Below, piece after piece: positions 53,475 through 61,536 of a stretch of 64,000 nt of DNA. The first letter of the stretch is position 1; the number at the start of each line of letters is the position of its first letter. Made by a program: the position numbers and the translations under genes. The notes below the pieces were generated by a model, which saw nothing but the letters and a program-made list of their open reading frames with translations, made no database searches and had not been told where the DNA came from. This DNA is from an uncultured Sterolibacterium sp. (lineage in GTDB: Bacteria; Pseudomonadota; Gammaproteobacteria; Burkholderiales; Rhodocyclaceae): positions 23,005 to 87,004 of the forward strand of contig CAILCO010000046.1 of the NCBI GenBank assembly GCA_903832735.1, read 5' to 3'.

Positions 53475-54181
53475 GGCGATGGCCCGAGCGCAGGCTGGAT
53501 GATCAGCAGGTTGGCATCGTGGGTGACGATGCCCAGCAGGATGGCGCCGACGGCGCGGTCGATCCGGATCCAGTAATCCCTGGATGGCCCGTAGGGATCG
53601 GCAACCAGCACGGTGCGCGCCGGCCGATCGTAGCCGGCGAGGACGACGAAGTGACCGCCAGGGGTGCCGCGGACGTCGTCCGCTTCGTCTTGCGGACCAT
53701 ACTCGCGCATCGCTCGATAAAGATAGGTGGCGCTCAGGCCGGTGATGATGGGCAACCGGCGGCGCAGGATTCCGCGCAGCAGATAGCGCGACAGATCCGT
53801 CAGGCGCAGGCGGCCTCCGAGCCGCAAAAACTCGATATAGCCGGCGGTGACCTCTTGCACGCGCGGGTCATGACTTTTCTCTGCGCGCTGTCGCAAAAGG
53901 CGTTCGCCGATATCGACAGTGCCTACGAACCAGGTCGGGTCAAACACGGTCAGGTTGAAGGTGTAGATCGTTGCCTGAAAGCCCTGCCGCAATGCGTCAC
54001 AGGCGAGGAATACCGCTATCGTGCCGCCGCGTTCGAGTTTGCCGGTGCGGGCGATAACATCTTGCAAGTGTTCCTGCCGGCCCCAATAGCGGTAGACGGC
54101 ATGCAGGCAGGTCGGGCCGCATGTGGATTCGTCCGGCTGTGGCAGGATCTCGACGGGCAGGTGGAGACGAGGGGGTAGCAT
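53471..54181 (-). CDS. C39-like papain-fold peptidase
   Basis: 236 residues, no signal peptide or membrane segment seen. The likely catalytic cysteine is in PDESTCGPTCLHAVYRYWG near residue 22, the histidine in GGHFVVLAGYD near 190 and an aspartate in VADPYGPSRD. This is the order of peptidase C39, the family that cleaves leader peptides, but it has no ABC transporter attached. It could process a peptide or act as an amidase or transglutaminase-like enzyme. It starts three bases after marC and overlaps the ATP-grasp gene. Confidence 0.8.
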   Translation of the reverse strand: MLPPRLHLPVEILPQPDESTCGPTCLHAVYRYWGRQEHLQDVIARTGKLERGGTIAVFLACDALRQGFQATIYTFNLTVFDPTWFVGTVDIGERLLRQRAEKSHDPRVQEVTAGYIEFLRLGGRLRLTDLSRYLLRGILRRRLPIITGLSATYLYRAMREYGPQDEADDVRGTPGGHFVVLAGYDRPARTVLVADPYGPSRDYWIRIDRAVGAILLGIVTHDANLLIIQPALGPSP

Positions 54182-54184
54182 GGA

Positions 54185-54823
54185 CTAGCTTCCCCCCAGG
54201 CCGGGGAACAGTTCCTTGAACCCGACCGCCATCGATTCGACTGCGATTGCGGCAAGCAGCAGTCCGAGCAGGCGCGTGGCCACGTTGAAGCCGTTGCTTC
54301 CCAAGAGGCGGCCGATGGGAATCGCCAGGCGCAGCATCACCCAGAGGATCAGGCAGACGACGACGATGCCGGCGATCACCGCCACCTGGTTCTGCCAGCC
54401 TCCGTGTTGAACCGCGATCATCACCGTGCTGATGGCGCCGGGGCCGGCCAAGAGCGGGATTGCCAGCGGGACGATGCCGGGGGGCTCTTGGTCATGGTTA
54501 GCCGCCTCCGCCGTCTGCCTGAGGTTGCCCGGCTTGGCCTGGAGCATCGCCAGCGCCATCAGCAGCAGCACCAAGCCCCCGGCGATGCGGAATGAAGACA
54601 GACTGGTGCCGAGGAAGCGCAGCAGGGCTTCGCCGCTCACAGCCGTGCCGACCAGGATTGCCAGCACGGTCATGCTCGCCACGCGCGCGATCCGGCGGTG
54701 CTCGGCCTCGGGGCGGCCCGCGCACAGGTCCAGGAAGAAGGGGATCGCGATGAAGGGATCGAGCACCGCAATCAGGGTGACGAGAAAACTGCTATGGCGG
54801 CTCCACGATTCCATCCCGGTCAT
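54185..54823 (-). CDS. marC: MarC-family integral membrane protein
   Basis: 212 residues with six membrane segments. FLVTLIAVLDPFIAIPFFLDL and PLLAGPGAISTVMIA are MarC-family signatures. MarC proteins were once linked to multiple antibiotic resistance, but their real transport role is unclear. The ATG overlaps the rtcB stop and the gene ends three bases before the C39-like gene, so it lies inside the cluster and may carry a substrate or product of it. The symbol denotes family. Confidence 0.85.
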   Translation of the reverse strand: MTGMESWSRHSSFLVTLIAVLDPFIAIPFFLDLCAGRPEAEHRRIARVASMTVLAILVGTAVSGEALLRFLGTSLSSFRIAGGLVLLLMALAMLQAKPGNLRQTAEAANHDQEPPGIVPLAIPLLAGPGAISTVMIAVQHGGWQNQVAVIAGIVVVCLILWVMLRLAIPIGRLLGSNGFNVATRLLGLLLAAIAVESMAVGFKELFPGLGGS

Positions 54824-56244
54824 CCCTTGACGCAGACCAGCGGCGCGAGCCGCGCCACCTTGCCCGCCAGCCCGGCGGCGGCTGAGGCATCCACCACCGC
54901 GCCCACGTCCTTGTAGGCCAGCGGTGCCTCCTCGGCGACGCCGCGCGAACTCGGACTGCGAATCAGAATGCCGCGCGCCGCCAGTTCATCGACCACCGCC
55001 CGACCGTGCCAGCGGCGTGTGGCCTCGTGGCGGCTCATCGCGCGTCCGGCGCCGTGGCAGGCGGAGCCGAAGGCGCGCCCGCCTGCCCTGCCGGCGAGGA
55101 TATAGGAAGCGGTGCCCATGCTGCCGCCGATCAGCACCGGCTGCCCGGCCTGGCGGTATTCGGCCGGCAGTTCCGGATGGCCTGGAGAGAATGCGCGCGT
55201 CGCCCCTTTGCGGTGCACGAACAGACGGCGCTTGATGCCATCCACTGCGTGGATCTCCTCCTTGCAGGTGTTGTGGGAGACGTCGTAGAGCAGCGGCAGA
55301 ATGACGCCCGGAAAGACTTCGGCGAAGGCATCTCGGGTCAGTTGCGTCAGGATCTGGCGGTTGGCCAGCGCGCAGTTGATGGCCGCGCGCATCGCGCCGA
55401 GGTAACGCTGGCCGAGGCCGGACTTGAGCGGGGCGCAAGCCAGTTCGCGGTCCGACAGAATGATGCCGGCTGCCGGTGCCGCCAGCACCATTTCGCGCAG
55501 GTAGTCCGTGCCTATCTGGTGGCCCAGGCCGCGCGAGCCGCAATGGATGCTGACGACCACGTCATCCACCGCGAGGCCGAAGGCGCGGGCGACAAGCGGA
55601 TCGAACAGTTCGGCGACCACCTGCAGCTCCAGGTAGTGGTTGCCCGATCCCAGCGTGCCCATCTCGTCGCGCTGGCGCTTCTTCGCCTGTTCGGAAACGG
55701 CTTCGGGGTCTGCGCCGGCCATGCAGCCGGACTCTTCGATGCGCGCCAGGTCGGCTGTCGTCCCATAGCCTTCCTTGACCGCCCAGCGCGCGCCGCCCTT
55801 GAGCATGGCCTCCATCCCGGCAGCCGCAAGATGCAGGCCGCCGGTGCTGCCCAGACCGGCGGGGATGCGCGCATAGAGCAGGTCTGCCAGACGCGCCTGG
55901 CGCGCCTCGATGTCGGCGCGCGTCAGGCCCGTGTGCAGCGTACGCACGCCGCAGGAGATGTCGAAGCCGACGCCGCCAGCTGAAACCACGCCGCCCTCTT
56001 CCGCATCGAAGGCCGCGACTCCGCCTATCGGAAAGCCGTAGCCCCAGTGGGCGTCGGGCATGGCGTAGGAGGCGGAGACGATGCCCGGCAGGCCGGCGAC
56101 GTTGGTCACCTGTTCGAGCACCTTGTCGTCCATCGCTTCCATGAGTTCGGGCGAGGCGAAGATGATCCCGGGGACGCGCATCCGGCCTGTGGCCGGCAGG
56201 CACCATTCGACGGGGCCGCGTTGTTCCAGTCTCGAGATATCCAT
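54820..56244 (-). CDS. rtcB: RNA-splicing ligase RtcB
   Basis: 474 residues. Joins RNA 3'-phosphate or 2',3'-cyclic phosphate ends to 5'-OH ends using GTP and manganese. DAHWGYGFPIGGVAAFD, the metal cysteine in GVGFDISCGVRTL, GSGNHYLELQVV, HCGSRGLGHQIG, DVSHNTCKEE and the guanylylated-histidine block CHGAGRAMSRHEA are all intact. It follows the archease gene by 63 bases. No RtcR-type sigma-54 regulator is seen. Its stop overlaps marC. Confidence 0.95.
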   Translation of the reverse strand: MDISRLEQRGPVEWCLPATGRMRVPGIIFASPELMEAMDDKVLEQVTNVAGLPGIVSASYAMPDAHWGYGFPIGGVAAFDAEEGGVVSAGGVGFDISCGVRTLHTGLTRADIEARQARLADLLYARIPAGLGSTGGLHLAAAGMEAMLKGGARWAVKEGYGTTADLARIEESGCMAGADPEAVSEQAKKRQRDEMGTLGSGNHYLELQVVAELFDPLVARAFGLAVDDVVVSIHCGSRGLGHQIGTDYLREMVLAAPAAGIILSDRELACAPLKSGLGQRYLGAMRAAINCALANRQILTQLTRDAFAEVFPGVILPLLYDVSHNTCKEEIHAVDGIKRRLFVHRKGATRAFSPGHPELPAEYRQAGQPVLIGGSMGTASYILAGRAGGRAFGSACHGAGRAMSRHEATRRWHGRAVVDELAARGILIRSPSSRGVAEEAPLAYKDVGAVVDASAAAGLAGKVARLAPLVCVKG

Positions 56245-56307
56245 CGCAAATCAGGGCCCCGTTGCTAGCGATTGTAGAAATAGCTTCCTGTCCCGCTACG
56301 ACCAGGA

Positions 56308-56730
56308 TCAAACATCGACGACGCACTGGGCAAGCCATTGTCCGTTCGCGGAACGCCGCACCTCCAGTTCGCAGAACGACGCGCCCTTGACTTCGGCGGC
56401 GGGCTGGTGGCGAGCAACATCCACCGATTCGCCCCAGGCGGTCGCCAGCAGGCGGATGGGTTTCCGGCCCTCGATGCGGAGTTCGAAGCGCGAAAACAAC
56501 ATGCGGCGCGTGGCCATCTCATAGACCAGGGCGTTGAGCCAATCCACCAGCAGCAGTTCTTCATCGGGCGCCTCGCATTCGATGAGGATGGCCTGCTCTG
56601 CCAACACTCTGGTCGGATCGCAGATCGTCGCGGTGAGTGCCGTCGCCGCGTCGGCGAAGGCTTCGGCGAGGGTGGCGCCGCTGCCGCGCACGCCGATGTC
56701 GGCCTGGTGGGCGAAGGTCTGCCAGTTCAT
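56308..56730 (-). CDS. Archease
   Basis: 140 residues. Archease activates RtcB for multiple turnovers by helping the guanylylation step. [18 protein letters not shown] and the acidic ligands around [21 protein letters not shown] are typical; the conserved C-terminal VDV aspartate is present. ATG 56730 (MNWQTF) or 56733 is the start. Placed just upstream of rtcB it completes an RNA-repair pair. Confidence 0.9.
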   Translation of the reverse strand: MNWQTFAHQADIGVRGSGATLAEAFADAATALTATICDPTRVLAEQAILIECEAPDEELLLVDWLNALVYEMATRRMLFSRFELRIEGRKPIRLLATAWGESVDVARHQPAAEVKGASFCELEVRRSANGQWLAQCVVDV

Positions 56731-56733
56731 CAA

Positions 56734-57076
56734 TGGTTCCCGGCACTTGCTTCATACCGCAGCCGGCAAACTCGCCTGGTGCCTTCTAAGGAACCAATGA
56801 TCGAGCAGCACATAGCGGGTAAACCATCGATTTCCAAGCAATGCCCCAGCGAGAGAACTGCGCAGCAACCCTGGTCCGGCGTCTCCGGTAGGGTCCATAT
56901 CGCGCCAATAACCGGCCTCGGCAGGCCGCCAGTCGGGAGCTGCGATAGTCTTTCCCGGCTTCCAGGACGGTTGCGGCCGCCATCAGACGGGATTCGACAG
57001 CCGGTCGCAGCCAAATCGTGATCTGTTTGACACTCGTTACATCGTTTCATTCCAACCTCAACCAAGGAGAATCATT
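56734..57076. other. Intergenic region between archease and hsp20 remnant
   Basis: About 340 bases between divergent genes. No supported ORF. A TTGACA occurs at 57027 upstream of the hsp20 remnant without a good -10 at 17 bases. The promoter of the archease-rtcB cluster should also lie here but I cannot define it. Confidence 0.4.
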
Positions 57077-57220
57077 ATGGCCAACATCACCCGTTTCTAC
57101 CCATTCAACGAACTTGCCCGTTTCGATCATTTCCGCGACGTAGACGACCTCTTCGGCGGCTTCATGGTCCGGCCCGCTTGCCGCGGTGTTCGGCGCGGTA
57201 ATGGGCTGCGACCGCGATGA
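57077..57220 (+). pseudogene. Hsp20 small heat-shock protein, truncated
   Basis: Not in the ORF track. AAGGAG is followed by ATG 57077 and MANITRFYPFNELARFDHFRDVDDLFGGFMVRPA, a typical bacterial Hsp20 N-terminus. After about residue 34 the sequence becomes unrelated (CRGVRRGNGLRPR) and ends at 57220. The alpha-crystallin domain is missing. A deletion or rearrangement appears to have joined it to an opposite-strand gene at about 57175-57185. Confidence 0.75.
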
Positions 57221-57254
57221 TCTGCTGGCGCTGCTCTGGTGCTCGACTGCTCAT
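57162..57254 (-). pseudogene. DUF2934-like small protein, truncated
   Basis: Not in the ORF track. GGAG precedes ATG 57254 on the minus strand, giving MSSRAPEQRQQIIAVAAHYRAEHRGKRAGP. The AAHYRAEHRG stretch is like the start of the DUF2934 motif (AYYRAERRGF), but the rest is lost where the sequence meets the hsp20 remnant. Family assignment is tentative. Confidence 0.45.
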
Positions 57255-57294
57255 GGTAAACTCCAGAATAGGACATCGGCATTATGTTCCTCCC

Positions 57295-57525
57295 ATGGCG
57301 TATTCAACAAGCATATTCGATAGTTCTGCGACCGATCTCGGCTTCGCTCCGCCGCCGCTCCTGCTCGAACAACTCAAGGCGGGCGAAGCCTTGGTCCTAC
57401 CCATCGGAGGAACATTCGCGCAGGAGTTGCGAGCGATGAGAAAAGAGGGAAGAAATGTGCTGCCGGTAGTAGTCCTTACCTTGATCAAATCACCGGCAGA
57501 CGACACGAGCAAGCCGATCCAATGA
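57295..57525 (+). pseudogene. pcm: [20 protein letters not shown] O-methyltransferase, C-terminal remnant
   Basis: 77 residues from ATG 57295. PPPLLLEQLKAGEALVLPIGG, AQELRAMRKEG and VLPVVVLTLI follow the C-terminal third of Pcm proteins (LLEQL.PGG.LV.PVG, QEL, LPV.FVPL). The SAM-binding half is absent, so it cannot be active. It ends where the alcohol dehydrogenase starts, as an ATGA overlap. The track's upstream start (57217) lies in the rearranged sequence. Confidence 0.65.
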
Positions 57526-58547
57526 TCGCTACTGAGGCTGCCCATATGCTTGCCATGCGCCTTCACCGGCCCGGCGAACCTCTGCGCCTGGAGCGCCTGC
57601 CCATCCCCTGCGCTGGGCCCGGGCAGATCCAGTTGCGCGTCGAAGCCTGCGGCGTGTGCCGCACTGACGTCCACCTGATCGATGGGGAATTACCGCATCC
57701 GGTGCTTCCTATCATCCCCGGTCACGAGATTGTCGGCAGAATCTCCGCACTTGGTGTCGGGGTCAGCGGCTTTTACATTGGCCAGCAGGTTGGCGTGCCC
57801 TGGCTGGGCTGGACCTGCGGCGCTTGCCGCTTTTGCTTAAGCGGGCGGGAGAACCTTTGCGACGCTGCCCGCTTCACCGGTTATCAGATCGACGGTGGTT
57901 ACGCCGAATACACCGTGGCCGATGCTCGCTACTGTTTTCCTTTGAATCCCGCATCGGCCGGTATGACGGCCCTCGAACTGGCGCCGCTCCTTTGCGCCGG
58001 CTTGATCGGCTATCGTGCGCTGCGCCTGGCCGGCGATGCGAAACCGGTAGGTATCTACGGCTTCGGGGCGGCTGCCCATATCATTGCCCAGGTGCTCAGA
58101 CATCAGGAACGCCGCTTCTACGTATTCACCCGTCCCGGCGCTGTGACTAGCCAGAATTTCGCCCGTAGCCTCGGTGCTGCATGGGTGGGTGGCACCGACC
58201 AGATGCCTCCGGAAGCCCTCGCCTCGGCGCTGATCTTCGCACCTGCCGGAGAATTGGTCCCCCTGGCCTTGCGGCATGTGGCAAAGGGCGGTTGCGTGGT
58301 CTGCGCCGGGATTCACATGAGCGACATTCCCGCGTTCCCTTATGCCGACCTGTGGGGCGAGCGGATGATCCGCTCCGTGGCTAATCTAACTCGTGAAGAC
58401 GGGCTGGAATTCTTGGAACTGGCTGCGACAATTTCGCTACGCAGCGCCGTAACCGCATTCCCGCTGGAACAGGCGAACGAAGCGCTTGCCTGCCTGCGCA
58501 CGGGGAGGTTGCAGGGGGCTGCGGTACTGACGATGGAGCGGGAATGA
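57522..58547 (+). CDS. Zinc-dependent alcohol dehydrogenase family protein
   Basis: 341 residues, MDR fold. Catalytic-zinc ligands in CGVCRTDVH and PGHEIVG; structural-zinc cysteines in CGACRFCLSGRENLC; nucleotide-binding VGIYGFGAAAHIIAQV. The last is less regular than GxGxxG, but NAD(P) binding is likely. It most resembles AdhP-like short-chain alcohol dehydrogenases. The true start may be ATG 57546 (MLAMRLHRPG). In stress loci of related bacteria it neighbours pcm and hsp20, of which only remnants remain here. Confidence 0.88.
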   Translation: MIATEAAHMLAMRLHRPGEPLRLERLPIPCAGPGQIQLRVEACGVCRTDVHLIDGELPHPVLPIIPGHEIVGRISALGVGVSGFYIGQQVGVPWLGWTCGACRFCLSGRENLCDAARFTGYQIDGGYAEYTVADARYCFPLNPASAGMTALELAPLLCAGLIGYRALRLAGDAKPVGIYGFGAAAHIIAQVLRHQERRFYVFTRPGAVTSQNFARSLGAAWVGGTDQMPPEALASALIFAPAGELVPLALRHVAKGGCVVCAGIHMSDIPAFPYADLWGERMIRSVANLTREDGLEFLELAATISLRSAVTAFPLEQANEALACLRTGRLQGAAVLTMERE

Positions 58548-58549
58548 TT

Positions 58550-58626
58550 GCGGATTCAACCGGTCGATGCAACACTCCTTCTGCTTACGCGGTCTCTAGT
58601 GGGTTGCATCCACCGGTTGAATCCGC
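58550..58626. repeat. Long inverted repeat at convergent gene ends
   Basis: GCGGATTCAACCGGT-CG-ATGCAAC pairs with GTTGCAT-CC-ACCGGTTGAATCCGC: 15 plus 7 bases with a two-base mismatch, around a 29-base loop. The right arm is the last coding part of the GGDEF-EAL gene. It may end transcription from both sides although there is no T tract. Confidence 0.65.
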
Positions 58627-61536
58627 AGTGTCCTTGCCGGCACTCCTGGTCGGAATCGCGTCGCGACGTGCAAACGCCTCGAAGCCTTCGATGGGCAGCG
58701 GGCGGCTGAAGAAATAACCCTGATAGTCCTGGCAGCCTGAGCGCGCGAGGAATTCACGTTGCGCTGCCGTTTCCACACCCTCTGCAATCACGCTCAGCCC
58801 CAGGGTCTGCGCAAGGGCTATCACAGTCTTGGCAATCGCAGCGTCATTGGGATCGGTGAGCACGTCACGGACAAACGACCTGTCGATCTTCAACTGGCCC
58901 AGCGGCAGGCGCTTCAGGTAGGACAGCGAGGAATAGCCGATACCGAAGTCATCGAGTGCAAAGCCCACTCCTCTGGCTTTCAGCGCGGTCATCTTCTCGA
59001 TGATGTCCTCGATGTTCTGTACCAGCAGGTTCTCGGTCAGTTCCAGCTTCAGTCGTCGAGGATTGGCTTGGGTGGCGGCAAGTACCGTCAATACCTGATC
59101 AACGAAATCGGGCTGGCGGAACTGACTGGGGCTGACATTCACGGCCAGCGTGAGATGGGCCATGTCCGGCTGCACGGCCCATTTCGCCAACTGGGTACAG
59201 GCCGTTTCAAGGACCCAACAACCCAATGGCAGGATCAAGCCGGTTTCCTCGGCCAGGGGAATGAAGTTATCGGGCAAGACCATGCCGCGCTGGGGATGCA
59301 TCCAGCGCACCAGGACCTCGGCCCCGATCACCTGGCGTTCGCCCGCCACCTGGGCCTGGTAGTGGAGCGCAAAATGTTTTTCGTGCAGCGCATGCCGAAG
59401 ATCACTCTCCAATGCGCTGCGTTCCTTCACCGTGACTTCCATGGCCGGATCAAAGAAGCGAACAGCATTGCGGCCTGCCGACTTCGCCTTGTACATGGCG
59501 AGATCGGATTGCTTCATCAGTTCATCGGTCGAAAGCAGAGAGCCTTTAAACAAGGTGGCGCCGATACTGGCGGTGCTGTGGTGGGCGACGTCGCCGAAGC
59601 GATACTCCATATTGAGCGCATCGAGGAGCTTGGCGGCGACCATTTCGGCGCCTGACGCTGCTTCGGCATCGCTCGCACTCAAATTTGCCAGTATCACAAC
59701 GAATTCATCGCCCCCGAGGCGGGCCACCGTGTCGCCGTCGCGCACACATGCCGAGAGGCGCCGCGCCACCTGCTGCAACAGCAGATCGCCGGCATCATGA
59801 CCCAGCGTATCGTTCAGGGACTTGAAATTGTCGAGATCGAGGAAGACCAGCGCGCCATTGCAGCCACTGCGGCCACTGGCTGTCATGGCCTGCTTCAGAC
59901 GATCCAGCAGCAGGGTCCGGTTAGCCAGTCCGGTAAGCTGGTCGAAGAAGGCCAGTTCATTGATTTTGTCTTCCGATTGCTTGCGTGCCGTGATGTCGTA
60001 TTGCGCGCTGACGAAATGGGTTACCGCACCCTGTTTGTCTTTCACCGCTGAGATGGTCAGCCATTTTGGGTAGACCTCGCCGTTCTTGCGGCGGTCCCAT
60101 ATCTCTCCCTGCCAGCCGCCGTTCGACTTGATGCTCTCCCACATCGACCGATAGAAATCCGCATCGTGACGGTTCGACTTCAGCACGCGCGGCGTTTTGC
60201 CGACGATTTCCTCCGCCGTGTAGCCAGTGATTTCGGTGAAAGCATGATTCACCCGCAGGATGATGCCATCGGCATTAGTGATCGCCATGCCTTCCTGGGA
60301 TTCGAAGGCGGCTGCGGCAATTCGCAGGTCAGCCTCACTCCGCTTCTGCTCGGTAATGTCGCTGCCGACGCCGCGGTAGCCCTTGAAATTTCCGGCGGCA
60401 TCGAATAGCGGGTCGCCGCTGACGGAGATGTGGTGCACGGCGCCATTGACCCGGGGGCGCGAAATCTCGAATTCGCGGAACGGCAAATGCGCATCGAGTA
60501 CTGCGCGGTGCGCGCGCCAGCCGGCCTCGTCCGGGGCAAGAGACGGGATTTCCCAGCGGCACTTGCCGACGGACGATGCCACATTGAATACTGATTCCAA
60601 AGCCTCCCGGTGGCTCTCCGAGCGTATGGTAAGCCGGTGCTCCGCGTCGGTCTCCCAATAGAAGTCCGAAGACATCTCCGTAAGGCAGCGGAAGCGCTGC
60701 TCGCTTTCGCGGAGTTTTGTCTGTGTCTCCCTGAAGCCGTCGATGGCGCGTGCGATCCGCTGCATTTCGTCATCGCCATCTTGCGCTGGCTCAGATCGAC
60801 CGTCGAGTTGGCTGAGCGTGTCTATCTGTGCCTCGAGCGCCCGGGACAGGAAGCGTGAAAGAGCCACCGACAGGAAAAGCAACAGGCTTGCGCCGGCGAT
60901 TCCGGCGAACGCAAAATACGCCGTGTTCGTCCGCGTCTGGCGGATCTCGGCTTCGACGTCTGTCGCAAATACGCGTCGCTGCATTGCCAGCAACCGGGAG
61001 AAGCTTTGATTCATGGCGCCGAAGCGCTCGCCGGCAAGCGCGGCATATTTTGGCCCCAGCCCGGGATTGACCGTGGCCATCTCGACGGCATAGGTCACCG
61101 CCTTACGATACTCCTCGGTAATCTGCAGGAGGTTTGATTGTTGTGCCTTGAATGCCTCATCGTCGCCGAGGCTGCGATCAACACCGTCAAAGAAGCCGCC
61201 GATCTTGGAGATGGCCGCGTGGATCGCGTTCAGATGATCCTTCGCCTGAATATAGACGGCTTCCTCGTGGAGAGTGGCCGCATTATCGAGCAGGTCGTCC
61301 AGCGCCATCTGCCGGTCGGTGAGTCCCATGAACACTTCTGCATAGTGGTCGAACGCCGCCAGGCGTGTTTCGACGACATTGGTCAGCAGGGTGGACTGGC
61401 GCTGCAACTCGTAGATGAATCCGACCATCAGGCTGCAGATCAACACCAAGCCAAGTAGCGGCGCCACGAGAAAGCGCTGCCGCAACGACAAGGGTCGGCG
61501 CTTGACTGCAGCGATAGGGGCCGGGCTGTTTGTCAT
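58585..61536 (-). CDS. Membrane PAS-GGDEF-EAL cyclic-di-GMP protein
   Basis: 983 residues. Two membrane helices (VAPLLGLVLICSLMVGFIYEL and AYFAFAGIAGASLLLFLSVAL) enclose a helical periplasmic sensor domain. Two PAS/PAC units follow (~290-550), then a GGDEF domain with an intact RLGGDEFVVIL and an EAL domain with EVLVRW in place of EALVRW, which many active enzymes share, and DDFGIGYSS. Both cyclase and phosphodiesterase activity are possible. The start overlaps the stop of the histidine-phosphatase gene as ATGA. The C-terminal residues lie in the inverted repeat. Confidence 0.9.
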   Translation of the reverse strand: MTNSPAPIAAVKRRPLSLRQRFLVAPLLGLVLICSLMVGFIYELQRQSTLLTNVVETRLAAFDHYAEVFMGLTDRQMALDDLLDNAATLHEEAVYIQAKDHLNAIHAAISKIGGFFDGVDRSLGDDEAFKAQQSNLLQITEEYRKAVTYAVEMATVNPGLGPKYAALAGERFGAMNQSFSRLLAMQRRVFATDVEAEIRQTRTNTAYFAFAGIAGASLLLFLSVALSRFLSRALEAQIDTLSQLDGRSEPAQDGDDEMQRIARAIDGFRETQTKLRESEQRFRCLTEMSSDFYWETDAEHRLTIRSESHREALESVFNVASSVGKCRWEIPSLAPDEAGWRAHRAVLDAHLPFREFEISRPRVNGAVHHISVSGDPLFDAAGNFKGYRGVGSDITEQKRSEADLRIAAAAFESQEGMAITNADGIILRVNHAFTEITGYTAEEIVGKTPRVLKSNRHDADFYRSMWESIKSNGGWQGEIWDRRKNGEVYPKWLTISAVKDKQGAVTHFVSAQYDITARKQSEDKINELAFFDQLTGLANRTLLLDRLKQAMTASGRSGCNGALVFLDLDNFKSLNDTLGHDAGDLLLQQVARRLSACVRDGDTVARLGGDEFVVILANLSASDAEAASGAEMVAAKLLDALNMEYRFGDVAHHSTASIGATLFKGSLLSTDELMKQSDLAMYKAKSAGRNAVRFFDPAMEVTVKERSALESDLRHALHEKHFALHYQAQVAGERQVIGAEVLVRWMHPQRGMVLPDNFIPLAEETGLILPLGCWVLETACTQLAKWAVQPDMAHLTLAVNVSPSQFRQPDFVDQVLTVLAATQANPRRLKLELTENLLVQNIEDIIEKMTALKARGVGFALDDFGIGYSSLSYLKRLPLGQLKIDRSFVRDVLTDPNDAAIAKTVIALAQTLGLSVIAEGVETAAQREFLARSGCQDYQGYFFSRPLPIEGFEAFARRDAIPTRSAGKDTADSTGGCNPLETA

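Noticed and set aside
54820-56338. Plus-strand and alternate-frame ORFs across rtcB (for example 55006-55983, 55562-56338)
   Set aside because: Shadows of rtcB, whose motifs are complete in its own frame.
58550-58626. Inverted repeat considered as an integron attC site
   Set aside because: Outer boxes do not fit RYYYAAC and GTTRRRY (ATGCAAC/GTTGCAT have wrong bases), and no integrase or cassette array is present.
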